NCBI GenBank assembly: GCA_945863785.1
Contig: CAMBAQ010000028.1
Coordinates: 1-15,122 of the forward strand
Source of the DNA: Chthoniobacter flavus
GTDB taxonomy: Bacteria > Verrucomicrobiota > Verrucomicrobiia > Chthoniobacterales > Terrimicrobiaceae
Direction of reading: 5' to 3'
DNA: 15,122 nt
A program made the position numbers and the translations under genes. This document shows positions 1 to 7,487 of the stretch, piece after piece (positions within the stretch are counted from its first letter, which is position 1; the number at the start of each line of letters is the position of its first letter). The notes under the pieces were generated by a model. That model had not been told where the DNA came from. It made no database searches and saw nothing but the letters and a program-made list of their open reading frames with translations.

Positions 1-596
1 GTCTGGCGAATGTTCAAAGGCTGCTGGCGGTCGGTGTGGTCGATAGCTTCCGCGAGGTCCTGTGGGGCAAACCACAGCATCATCTCGGCGGGCGCGCCAC
101 CTTCCTCGCAGGGGTTGAGGACAAAGCAGGCATCGGCCGAGGAGACAAATGCGGTGCGTTGGAATTGTTGGCCGTTGAGCTGCCAATCCACACCAGCAAC
201 GCCTTTCGAGAAATCAAGCCAGCGACGGTAGCTGCGGAAGGCTCCGGGAATCTCGCGGCGGATGTTCAAAACCGGGCCGGGAATGTAATGCGCGCTATCG
301 GCGATGTAGCCGAGTTCGCGCCAAGCACGGCGATAGACATCGTTCGCGGTGCCGAAATCCCCCGCGTCTAGCAGGCTTCGAACCTCCGCCAGCATGTGGG
401 AACTTTCAGGGAGTTCCGGGGAACTGGCGCCGCCGAAATAGCGCTCATGGTTGAAAAGAATGCGTTCATGGGCGAGACCGCCAAATTGCATCGCTCCGAG
501 TTCGCCATTTCCAAGCGGCGAGGCGTCACGCCAATCAAAAGCTGCGCTCTCCATCCACGACGAGTGGATGCCTTGGAATTCTTGTTTTGGGATCAT
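1..596 (-). CDS. GH95-family glycoside hydrolase (alpha-L-fucosidase/galactosidase type), N-terminal part only
   Basis: Translating the minus strand from the ATG at 596-594 gives 198 open codons running off the left edge. The N-terminus reads W-x-x-A-x-P-L-G-N-G-E-L-G-A-M-x-F-G-G, then E-R-I-L-F-N-H-E-R-Y-F-G-G. This is the hallmark of the GH65_N-like beta-sandwich that opens GH95 enzymes. Known GH95 members are alpha-1,2-L-fucosidases and alpha-L-galactosidases. Their catalytic Asn/Asp/Glu residues lie in the (alpha/alpha)6 barrel, which is outside this window, so activity cannot be judged. The chosen start leaves no signal peptide, which suggests a cytoplasmic enzyme or a start further upstream, although no in-frame ATG is visible between 597 and 663. 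No Shine-Dalgarno sequence is seen. The gene starts 66 bases after the sulfatase on the same strand and is probably co-transcribed with it. Family assignment is firm; substrate is not. Confidence 0.88.
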   Translation of the reverse strand, partial: MIPKQEFQGIHSSWMESAAFDWRDASPLGNGELGAMQFGGLAHERILFNHERYFGGASSPELPESSHMLAEVRSLLDAGDFGTANDVYRRAWRELGYIADSAHYIPGPVLNIRREIPGAFRSYRRWLDFSKGVAGVDWQLNGQQFQRTAFVSSADACFVLNPCEEGGAPAEMMLWFAPQDLAEAIDHTDRQQPLNIRQ

Positions 597-662
597 AGAA
601 ATTTTAAAAAAGGGATACGATTTACCTTCGCTTGACCTTAAATACCAGAGGCAATCGAAAAA

Positions 663-2462
663 TTATTTTTTCGTCCCCGCTGCAACGGGCGCAATGCGGC
701 AGAAGTAGGCTCCTTGCGGCTTGCCTGAAGGACGCTGACCAGAAATCAAAGGCTCAAAGAAAAGATCGCCAGCGGGAATTTCCACATTCATCCGCACCAC
801 CACATCCCCTTTCGCTATTTTTTGAGCGAAATTTTTGCCTCCGATATCTAGCGTGGCCTCCCCTTCTGAAAATGGAGTGTCATCACCTACACCGCCGGGA
901 TGCTGGCGGATTTCCAACTCGTAGTTGCCGGCGGTCTCGTTTTTCATCATCCAACCACCAGTCGCCCCATCGACACCGGCAGCCTTGCCTCCAGAGATCC
1001 ACGCCTTCACGATATCTTGGCTACACCCAGCGCCGCCGTTCAAAGGCTCTTTGGTTGTTTGACTGGGTTGCCAGTCCATGAGGGTCAACTCCACGGGACC
1101 TTGGCCGGGACGGCCCATAAAGAGAGGCTGCAGCGTCAGGGCATCGCCCTTCACCCCATCCCACCATTCGAGATAGGTAGCCCGTAGACTCTCACTGACC
1201 TCGGGATTTTCTTTTGAAATGTCTTTGGATTCACCGGGGTCGGCTTGCAGATCGTAGAGCTCCTTTCCATTGACGAGGCTGTAGCGTTGGTTGCGGATCG
1301 AGGAACTCTTAAAGGGCAATTTATCTACGGTTGTTCCTGAGGGCCAGCGAGCGACGTGCATGGGGATGGTGCGATCCGTCCAATCCGCAGGCTGTTTCCC
1401 AGCGATCAGGATAGGAAGAAGCGAACGTCCGTCGGTCTTTGGGAACTTCGACAGGTCCAAGCCGCAGATTTCACCTAGGGTAGGCAAGACATCATACATG
1501 CCGGCCAAAGTGTTCACCGTGCTCCCGGCCGGGAATCGCCCTTCCCACGAAAAAACCGCCGGCACACGAACCCCGCCTTGATATGGGCAGGCTTTCGAAG
1601 CGCGCAAACCGCCTGAGAAATCGGCCATGGAAGACCCATTGTCCCCCATAAAAATGACCACCGTATTGCGATCGAGACCGTTTTTCGCAAAGGATTCCAA
1701 GAGTTTCCCGACTTGCGCATCGATATTAGCAATCATGCCGTAGAATTTCGCGACCTCTTCTTTCAGGCCCATGGCGCGGTAGGGAGCGGCCCACTCGTCT
1801 GAGATCTGGTGCGGCCCATGAGGTGCATTGAGGGGGATGTAACAAAACCAAGGCTTTTTGTCTTTTTCGATCCAGCGCTGAGCTTCACTCACAAAGACAT
1901 CGGTCATGTAGCCTTTGAACGGCTTCCACTCCCCATTTTCCTGAAGGTAGGGATCAAACATCGTGCTGCCCCAGTAGTCCGGCGTTTGACCGACCCCGCC
2001 GCCACCTATGAGCAAAGAATGGTCAAATCCGCGGTCGTTGGGATGGAATACGCTCGACTCGCCAAGATGCCACTTGCCAAAAATGCCGGTGCGGTAGCCG
2101 GCTTTCTTAAAAGCATCCGCCATCGTCGGTACACCGGCCCGCAGCAAACTCCTTCCTTCAATCGTATGAGTGACGGAGGAACGAAACTCATGCCGACCGG
2201 TCATGAGAGCCGCGCGGGTGGGAGAGCAAGTCGGACTGGCAATAAAATCGGTGAATCGCACACCGCTCGCCGCGAGCGCGTCGAGATTGGGAGTTTTAAG
2301 ATGGGGATTGCCCTGAAAAGCCGCATCTCCAAAACCTTGGTCATCGGTTAAAATCAGCAGCACATTCGGGCGCGACTTGCTGTCTGCGGGGGCCGCAAAT
2401 ACGGGATGCAGGAGAGTGAGTATCGAAATGCAGAAAATGCCAGCTAGTGTTTGTGATTTCAT
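663..2462 (-). CDS. Exported formylglycine-dependent sulfatase (S1 family, arylsulfatase-like)
   Basis: This 599-residue protein hydrolyses sulfate esters, probably on a polysaccharide. Counting from the ATG at 2462, residues 1-23 form a signal peptide (hydrophobic core, VFA-AP cleavage site). D40-D41 in the PNVLLILTDDQ motif bind the metal. C79 in C-S-P-T-R is the cysteine converted to formylglycine. K130/H132 lie in GKWHLG, H215 in NAPHGPH, and D274-N275 in GDNG. All key sulfatase residues are therefore present. The last 130 or so residues, after the core, form a further beta-rich module of unclear role. The frame could begin 15 codons earlier at 2507, but that would bury the signal peptide, so 2462 was chosen. 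Maturation needs a formylglycine-generating enzyme encoded elsewhere. The GH95 gene downstream suggests sulfated fucan or galactan as substrate (inference). Confidence 0.95.
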   Translation of the reverse strand: MKSQTLAGIFCISILTLLHPVFAAPADSKSRPNVLLILTDDQGFGDAAFQGNPHLKTPNLDALAASGVRFTDFIASPTCSPTRAALMTGRHEFRSSVTHTIEGRSLLRAGVPTMADAFKKAGYRTGIFGKWHLGESSVFHPNDRGFDHSLLIGGGGVGQTPDYWGSTMFDPYLQENGEWKPFKGYMTDVFVSEAQRWIEKDKKPWFCYIPLNAPHGPHQISDEWAAPYRAMGLKEEVAKFYGMIANIDAQVGKLLESFAKNGLDRNTVVIFMGDNGSSMADFSGGLRASKACPYQGGVRVPAVFSWEGRFPAGSTVNTLAGMYDVLPTLGEICGLDLSKFPKTDGRSLLPILIAGKQPADWTDRTIPMHVARWPSGTTVDKLPFKSSSIRNQRYSLVNGKELYDLQADPGESKDISKENPEVSESLRATYLEWWDGVKGDALTLQPLFMGRPGQGPVELTLMDWQPSQTTKEPLNGGAGCSQDIVKAWISGGKAAGVDGATGGWMMKNETAGNYELEIRQHPGGVGDDTPFSEGEATLDIGGKNFAQKIAKGDVVVRMNVEIPAGDLFFEPLISGQRPSGKPQGAYFCRIAPVAAGTKK

Positions 2463-2469
2463 TTGATTA

Positions 2470-2498
2470 ATTGTGCCCACACCATGCGACATCCCCAA
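2470..2498 (-). promoter_or_regulatory. Possible promoter of the sulfatase gene
   Basis: Read on the minus strand, TTGGGG (2498-2493) and CACAAT (2475-2470) are 17 bases apart. The second element ends seven bases before the sulfatase ATG. The -10 matches consensus at 4 of 6 positions and the -35 at 3 of 6, so this is weak. If real, the transcript would have almost no leader. Confidence 0.22.
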
Positions 2499-2573
2499 TC
2501 CCCACAAACTTCACCCCTTGGTGGTCGAGCTGAAAAAGTCCGAATCTGGCCGATGCAAAAATTGCAAATCTTG

Positions 2574-2631
2574 ATCCGAAGTGGGGTTGAGATGCCATCA
2601 AGAACTTTTAGTTACCAACATCACTTCGGAT
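2574..2631. repeat. Inverted repeat upstream of the sulfatase gene (possible operator or attenuator)
   Basis: The arm ATCCGAAGTG at 2574-2583 is repeated exactly in inverted form at 2622-2631, with 38 bases between. The similarity extends inward: ATCCGAAGTG-NN-GTTG is present in both arms (2574-2589 plus, 2631-2616 minus), matching 14 of 16 positions. It lies in the 227-base gap between the sulfatase start and the end of the STAS gene. Two half-sites for a dimeric regulator of the sulfatase/GH95 genes would fit, as would a long hairpin in an upstream transcript. No regulator gene is in the window. Confidence 0.55.
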
Positions 2632-2689
2632 TGAAAAGTCAATTAGCTCAGTTAAAACGGAAGCTTACCCCACAGCAAATGAATGGATC

Positions 2690-3193
2690 TCAGATGGGGC
2701 TTTCGGAGATTTCTTGCCGCAGATATTCGATCACGTCTTGGAAACGCACCGCATTGCGGGGGTCGGCTTCCACCAAGGCTTCGTGAGCAATGAGGATGGC
2801 CGTTTTTTGCTCCTCCGGAGTGGTTGAAGCCGCACTCGCGACCTTCAAAGCGCTAGGGGCATTCGGGGCGGGTTCCGGTTCGACATGGAAAAGGTGGTCG
2901 AGACCCAGACTCTCCAAGAGCGAGAAATTCCTCTCATTCGCCCTCACTACCCGAAGTTGTCCGCTCTGAACCTCACGGAGCTGGAAAGCAACGGAAGTCA
3001 GCATTCCCATAAATGTGGAATCCATCAGCTCGCAGGCGCCGAGATCTAAGACAAATTCCTGACTACCCTTCGCTATCATTCGCCCGACAAATTCCTTTAC
3101 ACACTGGCTGTTCTCGAAGGTTCCCCGTCCGTCCACTTTCAACCAAACAGTATCCTTTGAACTCCCGACAAGGATGGATGATGTTTTGCTCAC
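2690..3193 (-). CDS. STAS-domain protein (anti-sigma factor antagonist-like)
   Basis: The protein has 167 residues with a GTG start. Residues 8 to about 105 fit the STAS fold of SpoIIAA/RsbV proteins: a first strand (TVWLKVDGRGTFEN), then FVLDLGACELMDSTFMGML, where S59 in D-S-T is the expected phospho-acceptor site, then the LRVVRANE strand and LLESLGLDHLF. STAS proteins of this kind bind anti-sigma kinases and release a sigma factor when unphosphorylated, or act inside larger signalling hubs. Residues 106-125 are a Pro/Ala-rich linker. The C-terminal 40 residues form a predicted helical tail that the basic family lacks. No kinase (RsbW-like) or phosphatase gene is in the window, so the partner is unknown. 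Its promoter lies just upstream, separate from the lipoprotein gene that ends 48 bases away. Confidence 0.85.
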   Translation of the reverse strand: MSKTSSILVGSSKDTVWLKVDGRGTFENSQCVKEFVGRMIAKGSQEFVLDLGACELMDSTFMGMLTSVAFQLREVQSGQLRVVRANERNFSLLESLGLDHLFHVEPEPAPNAPSALKVASAASTTPEEQKTAILIAHEALVEADPRNAVRFQDVIEYLRQEISESPI

Positions 3194-3208
3194 AATATCT
3201 TTAATGTA

Positions 3209-3236
3209 ATTAGAACTGGGTAGCGTGCGTTGTCAA
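3209..3236 (-). promoter_or_regulatory. Sigma-70-type promoter of the STAS gene
   Basis: On the minus strand a perfect TTGACA (3236-3231) is followed after 16 bases by TCTAAT (3214-3209, 5 of 6 to consensus). The -10 ends 15 bases before the GTG start at 3193, which predicts a leader of roughly 8 to 10 bases without room for a Shine-Dalgarno sequence. It sits in the 48-base gap after the lipoprotein stop codon, so the STAS gene can be transcribed on its own. Confidence 0.6.
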
Positions 3237-3241
3237 ATGAG

Positions 3242-3769
3242 CTACCTCCACATAAACGACTGGCCGAGGGCCACAATTTTACGGTCCTTGATAAGGACAA
3301 TTCGCCAAGAAGTGACGAGTCCGGCCTCCAGAAAGTCATCCCCAGTGACCTCGAAGGTGGATCGGTAGGATCCGCAGGCTTGGGAATAGGAACGCTCTTG
3401 GGCCATCACGAAGTTGCCGAGGCCGGCCTGGCGGTATTCCAAGCGCATAGTGACATCGGACGGTGTCGAGCTTTTCCAGTAAATCGTGTAGTAGTTACCG
3501 TGGCGTTTAGAGATCTCAAGATTGTCGATCGCTCCCCAAGTGCGGCGGGCCCGCTCGAAGAGGATCGGCTCGCTTTTCGTCTTAGTCTCGACAATTTCCG
3601 GATTAAAGGTTTCGAGGAGGATTTTCCCGATTTTGTAATTATCATCCAAAGCGAGGGGCAAAACATTCGCTGTGTCCAAACGGGTAGCGGGGCCCTCCTG
3701 CGGAGTGGCGCACCCTGCCAGAAAAATGGCAAGGAGTAGGGCACAGAGCGGCATAAAAAAGCGGTTCAT
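3242..3769 (-). CDS. Lipoprotein of unknown function
   Basis: The protein has 175 residues. The N-terminus is a lipoprotein signal peptide: N-R at 2-3, a hydrophobic stretch at 4-18, and the lipobox L-A-G-C with C20 as the lipidated cysteine. The next residues are A-T-P, not Asp, so outer-membrane sorting is the default expectation. The mature part is a compact mix of predicted strands and helices, with segments such as TWGAIDNLEISKRHGNYY and a C-terminal strand series (TSWRIVLIKDRKIVALGQS). I do not recognise a family. It is divergent from the large ABC protein gene, with starts 103 bases apart, so the two may share a control region. No Shine-Dalgarno sequence precedes the ATG. Its being a real, exported gene is well supported; its function is not. 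Confidence 0.8.
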   Translation of the reverse strand: MNRFFMPLCALLLAIFLAGCATPQEGPATRLDTANVLPLALDDNYKIGKILLETFNPEIVETKTKSEPILFERARRTWGAIDNLEISKRHGNYYTIYWKSSTPSDVTMRLEYRQAGLGNFVMAQERSYSQACGSYRSTFEVTGDDFLEAGLVTSWRIVLIKDRKIVALGQSFMWR

Positions 3770-3778
3770 GTGGCAGAG

Positions 3779-3807
3779 ATGAAAGCGGTTTTAACCAACG
3801 CTGTCAA
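3779..3807 (-). promoter_or_regulatory. Promoter of the lipoprotein gene
   Basis: On the minus strand a perfect TTGACA (3807-3802) and TTTCAT (3784-3779, 4 of 6 to consensus) are 17 bases apart. The -10 ends only nine bases before the ATG at 3769. The predicted transcript start is therefore within about three bases of the start codon, giving a leaderless or nearly leaderless mRNA. Confidence 0.5.
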
Positions 3808-3872
3808 TTTTACGGCGAACACCTCAAGGAGCGCATTGCATTGGAACGCCTTCAAAGTTATCGTCCGATGCA

Positions 3873-6800
3873 GTGGAACCTCTCAATAGTCCTGACGCAC
3901 CACCGAGCCTGCAAAACCGCTTGGAACGCCTTGCGCGACTGGCTGCGCGTGCCCAAGCCAGTGGCAGGCGCGCCCTACGCCGCCTCCTACGCAAGCCCCG
4001 CACGGTCACAGAGGCGCCGAACCTCTTGCCGACATTAATTCAAGTGTTGGCGGCCTTTTCGCGTGTGGATGGCGAGTTGGTCGAGGAGGAGATTGATTCC
4101 AGCCTAGGGTTCCTACGCTACGATTACCCAGATGCGGTTTACTCCGAACTGCGGGAGCACTTTCGAAACGCCCTCGACCAGAGGCAGGATCTGGATGCGA
4201 TGGCGCTGAAGCTGGCAGGGCAACTGAGCGACGAACGCAAGATTTTGCTGGGCGTCCAACTCTATGATCTTATCGCTAGGGCTGGCTTAAAAAATGATGC
4301 CGTCGTGGCCTATTACGCGTTCATGTCCCGATTGGGAATGGCCACCCAGGCGATCGATATCGTTTACCAACTTAATGCGGACGACAAAACGGACTCCTCG
4401 ATATTCAGCGCTGGGACTTCCCCTTTGGAAATGGTGAGCTTAGGCCACCCCGATCACGCCGACGTGGTACTTGAGGGCCTTCAACCCCAAGAGAGACTCA
4501 ATGCCTACCGTTTTGGCAGTTTGGTTATAATCAAAAACCTCAGCGGCCGTGACCTGATCGTCCAAGGTCGCGCACTGGAGTCCGGTGGATTCGCGAGACT
4601 CTATGCGGGTCAGCGCGTCCTTGTGGATGACCTAGTTCTCACTTACGCGGACCTCATCTTTTATTTCAACGCCAAGAAAAATGTCACCCTCCCCGAGATT
4701 TTCGTTGCTGTGAATGATGAGGACGAAGTGACGTTGGAAAAAAGCAAAACTCGAGACACCTGCCTGCAAGTTGCCTTCGGACTTCGTGTGCGCGTAAAGG
4801 CCATCAAGGATGTCGATGCCGTCCTTAATGGCACTCGACTTCACTCCGGACGCGAAGTCATCGCTACCCTGGAAGACAAAATCATTTTCCACGATGACAG
4901 TAAACTCGACCTCGACTACCTCCGTTTGCGGGCCCGATCCTACGGCGGTCGATTCCAGCTCAGCCCTTCAAAAAGCGAGTATCTTGTGTCCAATAACCCC
5001 GGACTGTTGGAAGAGGATGACATCCTTCTCGCGCCTGGTCCGGGCGGCGACATTCTTCTAAAAATCTCCTGTGACTACGACAAAAAGACCGGTCAAATTG
5101 AAGTTTTGCAGGCGGACCGCCCCATCCTCGTTGGCAACGTTCCCGTCCGAAATACCGCGCTGCTCGCCGATGGCGACATGATCCGAGTGGATGTCGGCCA
5201 AAGCCTGCGTTGCAACTTTTCCGAGCGCCTCATCGAGGAGGAAAAAAATGTGATTCGCACGCTGGATGTTCGCGACTTGGTTTGTCGGTTCGGTAACGGA
5301 TCGGTCGCCGTGGATGGAGTTTCCTTCGCTGTGGAACGCGGGGAAATGGTCTGCGTGATGGGGGCGAGCGGGTGCGGCAAGAGCACACTCTTGAGAGCGC
5401 TATCGGGCCAATTTTCCCCCACGCAAGGCGAGGTACTTTTTAATAATCGCTCGCTCTATCAAAACTACGAACCTCTTCGAAAATACGTCACCTACATCCC
5501 CCAATACGATGCGTTCGACGAGCACCTCACCATTGAGGAAAACCTCTCGTTTGCTGCGGCGATCCGCGCCCCGCATCTCAGTAACCGCGAGCGAATGCGG
5601 CGCATCGACGGTAAGTTGGCGGAACTTGGCCTCAATGAACGCCGTAACTTTGTGGTCGGACACACGGGACGAAAAACCCTTAGCGGCGGCGAGCGCAAGC
5701 GGCTCAATATCGGTCTCGATATGGTCAGCTCCGCCGACATTTTTCTTTTCGACGAGCCGACGAGCGGACTCAGCTCGAAGGATTCCGAGCACATCATGGA
5801 AATCATCCGTGATATGGCTCACAATAAAATCGTCCTCGTCACGATTCATCAGCCCACATCTCGGATATTCCAGATGTTTCACAAGGCAATTGTGCTCGAC
5901 CGTGGCGGCAAGTTGGTCTTCTTCGGAACACCGCAAGAGACGCTGAAATACTTTGCCGAAGCGGAAAGCCGCCAGACCAAAGCGAAAGCCATAGGGGGTT
6001 GTGAATCCTGCGGCACCACGCGTCCGGAATTCATATTTGATGTCCTGGAGACACCGCTTCGCGACCTCGGCGGCGACATCATTCTGGAGGAAAACAATCG
6101 CGGTCAACTCGTGCCCGCTCGCCGATTTTCTCCTGACTACTGGCGCGACAAATATGAGTCGCATCGATTACTGAAGGACGTACAACATCCCACTCCGCCC
6201 CGCGAACCTTCGCCGCCCGTTCCCCAACCAAAGTCAGGAAGCGATCGCCTTAGACCTAAAGAACAAGCACGCCAGTTCTTGATTCTCCTCAAGCGAGCTT
6301 TTCTCAGCAAACTCCGCAACCGAGCCAATCTTCTCACGACCATTCTCGAAGCCCCTCTGCTGGCTGTTCTCACCGGCATGGTGTTGCGGTATTCCGAGAC
6401 GGACGTTTACGATTTTGCATCTGCCTTCCACATCCCGACCTACCTTTTTCTTACCTTGGTTGTCGCGATGTTTCTGGGGCTCACGAATAGCGTGGACGAC
6501 ATTATCCACGACCGACCCGTGCTCATGCGCGAGAGGAATCTGAATGTGAACTTGGGCTTCTATGTGTTAGCCAAGGTTCTCACGCTGGCCTTCTTTGCGC
6601 TGATCCAGTGCGCGCTTTTCACCTGGATCGGCAACGCCTTCCTTTCCCTTCGGGATGGGTTTTGGATTGTTTTCGTCGCGATGTTTCTCACCGCCGCGAG
6701 TGGCGCCGCGATAGGCTTACTGATTTCCGCGCTCGTTGCCGAGAGTAAGACCGGCATTCTCATTATTCCGGTCGTCCTCATTCCGCAGATCATTCTCAGC

Positions 6801-7469
6801 GGTGCCCTCATCAAATACGAGGAGATGAACCGCAACCTAGATTTCATCTACACGATCCAGCAATGGGCAAACCGACACCCCGAGAGCGCCATGCCCGCGC
6901 GCAGCAATCTCCATGTCCCTCTCATTTGCGAGGTCATGCCGACCCGATGGTCCTATGAGGCCCTTGTTTTTGCGCAAGCGAAACTCAATCCTCTCACCCG
7001 CCGCCAAGAAAAGATCCAATCGATGATCTACGAAATCGTTCGTAAAAAAAATCCAACCCCACACCAAGAAGAACGCTTGGAAGATCTGAAGGATACCCTC
7101 GCGCTGCTTTCCGGCCTCGAGGCCTCGACTCCAGGCAAAATGAACCGCGCATTTGGCTTAATCGACCAAGTCATCGACGGCGCCCCCTTCGACCGCTCGA
7201 AATTCAAAAAACTCGGGATCGGCTTCACCGCAGAGCAGTTGTATGTGAACCAGAAAGTCACCGACCTCATTTCCAAGGCCGAGATGGAGCAAAGCGACTA
7301 CCGCGAGAACCGCCATTTGAATGTCTTCTTTGGCCCCGTAAAGGAATACCTTGGGCTCAAAGTAGGAATGCTGTGGTTCAACGTTGGCGTGCTCCTCGTA
7401 TCGAGCTTCGCCCTATTCTGGACTCTTTACCTTATCCTGCGGAATCAAATCCGAATGCGGATTTCTTAA
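3873..7469 (+). CDS. Fused ABC exporter: TerB-like domain, beta-rich (FHA-like?) region, ABC ATPase, ABC-2/ABCG permease
   Basis: This 1198-residue half-transporter has a basic tail (1-45). A TerB-like helical region spans about 50-170 (LAAFSRVDGELVEEE motif). A beta-rich stretch at about 205-450 contains VLNGTRLHSGREV and ALLADGDMIRVDVG, resembling FHA modules; this is tentative. The ATPase at about 463-695 is complete: Walker A GASGCGKST (497-505), Q544, signature LSGGE (603-607), Walker B IFLFDE (623-628) and H659. A C-x-x-C pair (710, 713) sits in the linker. The permease has predicted membrane segments near 822-840, 854-873, 895-917, 928-952, 961-980 and 1166-1188. The ATPase-first order is that of the ABCG/white type. 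The loop between the last two segments is about 180 residues, much longer than in ABCG proteins. The start is GTG; no in-frame ATG or clear ribosome site precedes it. Two copies should dimerise. The substrate is unknown. Confidence 0.9.
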   Translation: MEPLNSPDAPPSLQNRLERLARLAARAQASGRRALRRLLRKPRTVTEAPNLLPTLIQVLAAFSRVDGELVEEEIDSSLGFLRYDYPDAVYSELREHFRNALDQRQDLDAMALKLAGQLSDERKILLGVQLYDLIARAGLKNDAVVAYYAFMSRLGMATQAIDIVYQLNADDKTDSSIFSAGTSPLEMVSLGHPDHADVVLEGLQPQERLNAYRFGSLVIIKNLSGRDLIVQGRALESGGFARLYAGQRVLVDDLVLTYADLIFYFNAKKNVTLPEIFVAVNDEDEVTLEKSKTRDTCLQVAFGLRVRVKAIKDVDAVLNGTRLHSGREVIATLEDKIIFHDDSKLDLDYLRLRARSYGGRFQLSPSKSEYLVSNNPGLLEEDDILLAPGPGGDILLKISCDYDKKTGQIEVLQADRPILVGNVPVRNTALLADGDMIRVDVGQSLRCNFSERLIEEEKNVIRTLDVRDLVCRFGNGSVAVDGVSFAVERGEMVCVMGASGCGKSTLLRALSGQFSPTQGEVLFNNRSLYQNYEPLRKYVTYIPQYDAFDEHLTIEENLSFAAAIRAPHLSNRERMRRIDGKLAELGLNERRNFVVGHTGRKTLSGGERKRLNIGLDMVSSADIFLFDEPTSGLSSKDSEHIMEIIRDMAHNKIVLVTIHQPTSRIFQMFHKAIVLDRGGKLVFFGTPQETLKYFAEAESRQTKAKAIGGCESCGTTRPEFIFDVLETPLRDLGGDIILEENNRGQLVPARRFSPDYWRDKYESHRLLKDVQHPTPPREPSPPVPQPKSGSDRLRPKEQARQFLILLKRAFLSKLRNRANLLTTILEAPLLAVLTGMVLRYSETDVYDFASAFHIPTYLFLTLVVAMFLGLTNSVDDIIHDRPVLMRERNLNVNLGFYVLAKVLTLAFFALIQCALFTWIGNAFLSLRDGFWIVFVAMFLTAASGAAIGLLISALVAESKTGILIIPVVLIPQIILSGALIKYEEMNRNLDFIYTIQQWANRHPESAMPARSNLHVPLICEVMPTRWSYEALVFAQAKLNPLTRRQEKIQSMIYEIVRKKNPTPHQEERLEDLKDTLALLSGLEASTPGKMNRAFGLIDQVIDGAPFDRSKFKKLGIGFTAEQLYVNQKVTDLISKAEMEQSDYRENRHLNVFFGPVKEYLGLKVGMLWFNVGVLLVSSFALFWTLYLILRNQIRMRIS

Positions 7470-7487
7470 CGCGTCCAACGCTGTTAT

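Noticed and set aside
1809..2351. Plus-strand open frame (180 codons) inside the sulfatase gene
   Set aside because: The minus strand here encodes the sulfatase core with its catalytic residues, and the plus frame has no recognisable domain.
3841..3932. Direct repeat TTGGAACGCCTT at 3841 and 3921
   Set aside because: It is a single 12-base match, one copy inside coding sequence, with no further similarity around it, so probably chance.
5400..6164. Long minus-strand open frame (254 codons) inside the ABC gene
   Set aside because: It lies opposite the conserved ATPase motifs of the plus-strand gene, and its translation has no recognisable domain. It is a shadow frame.
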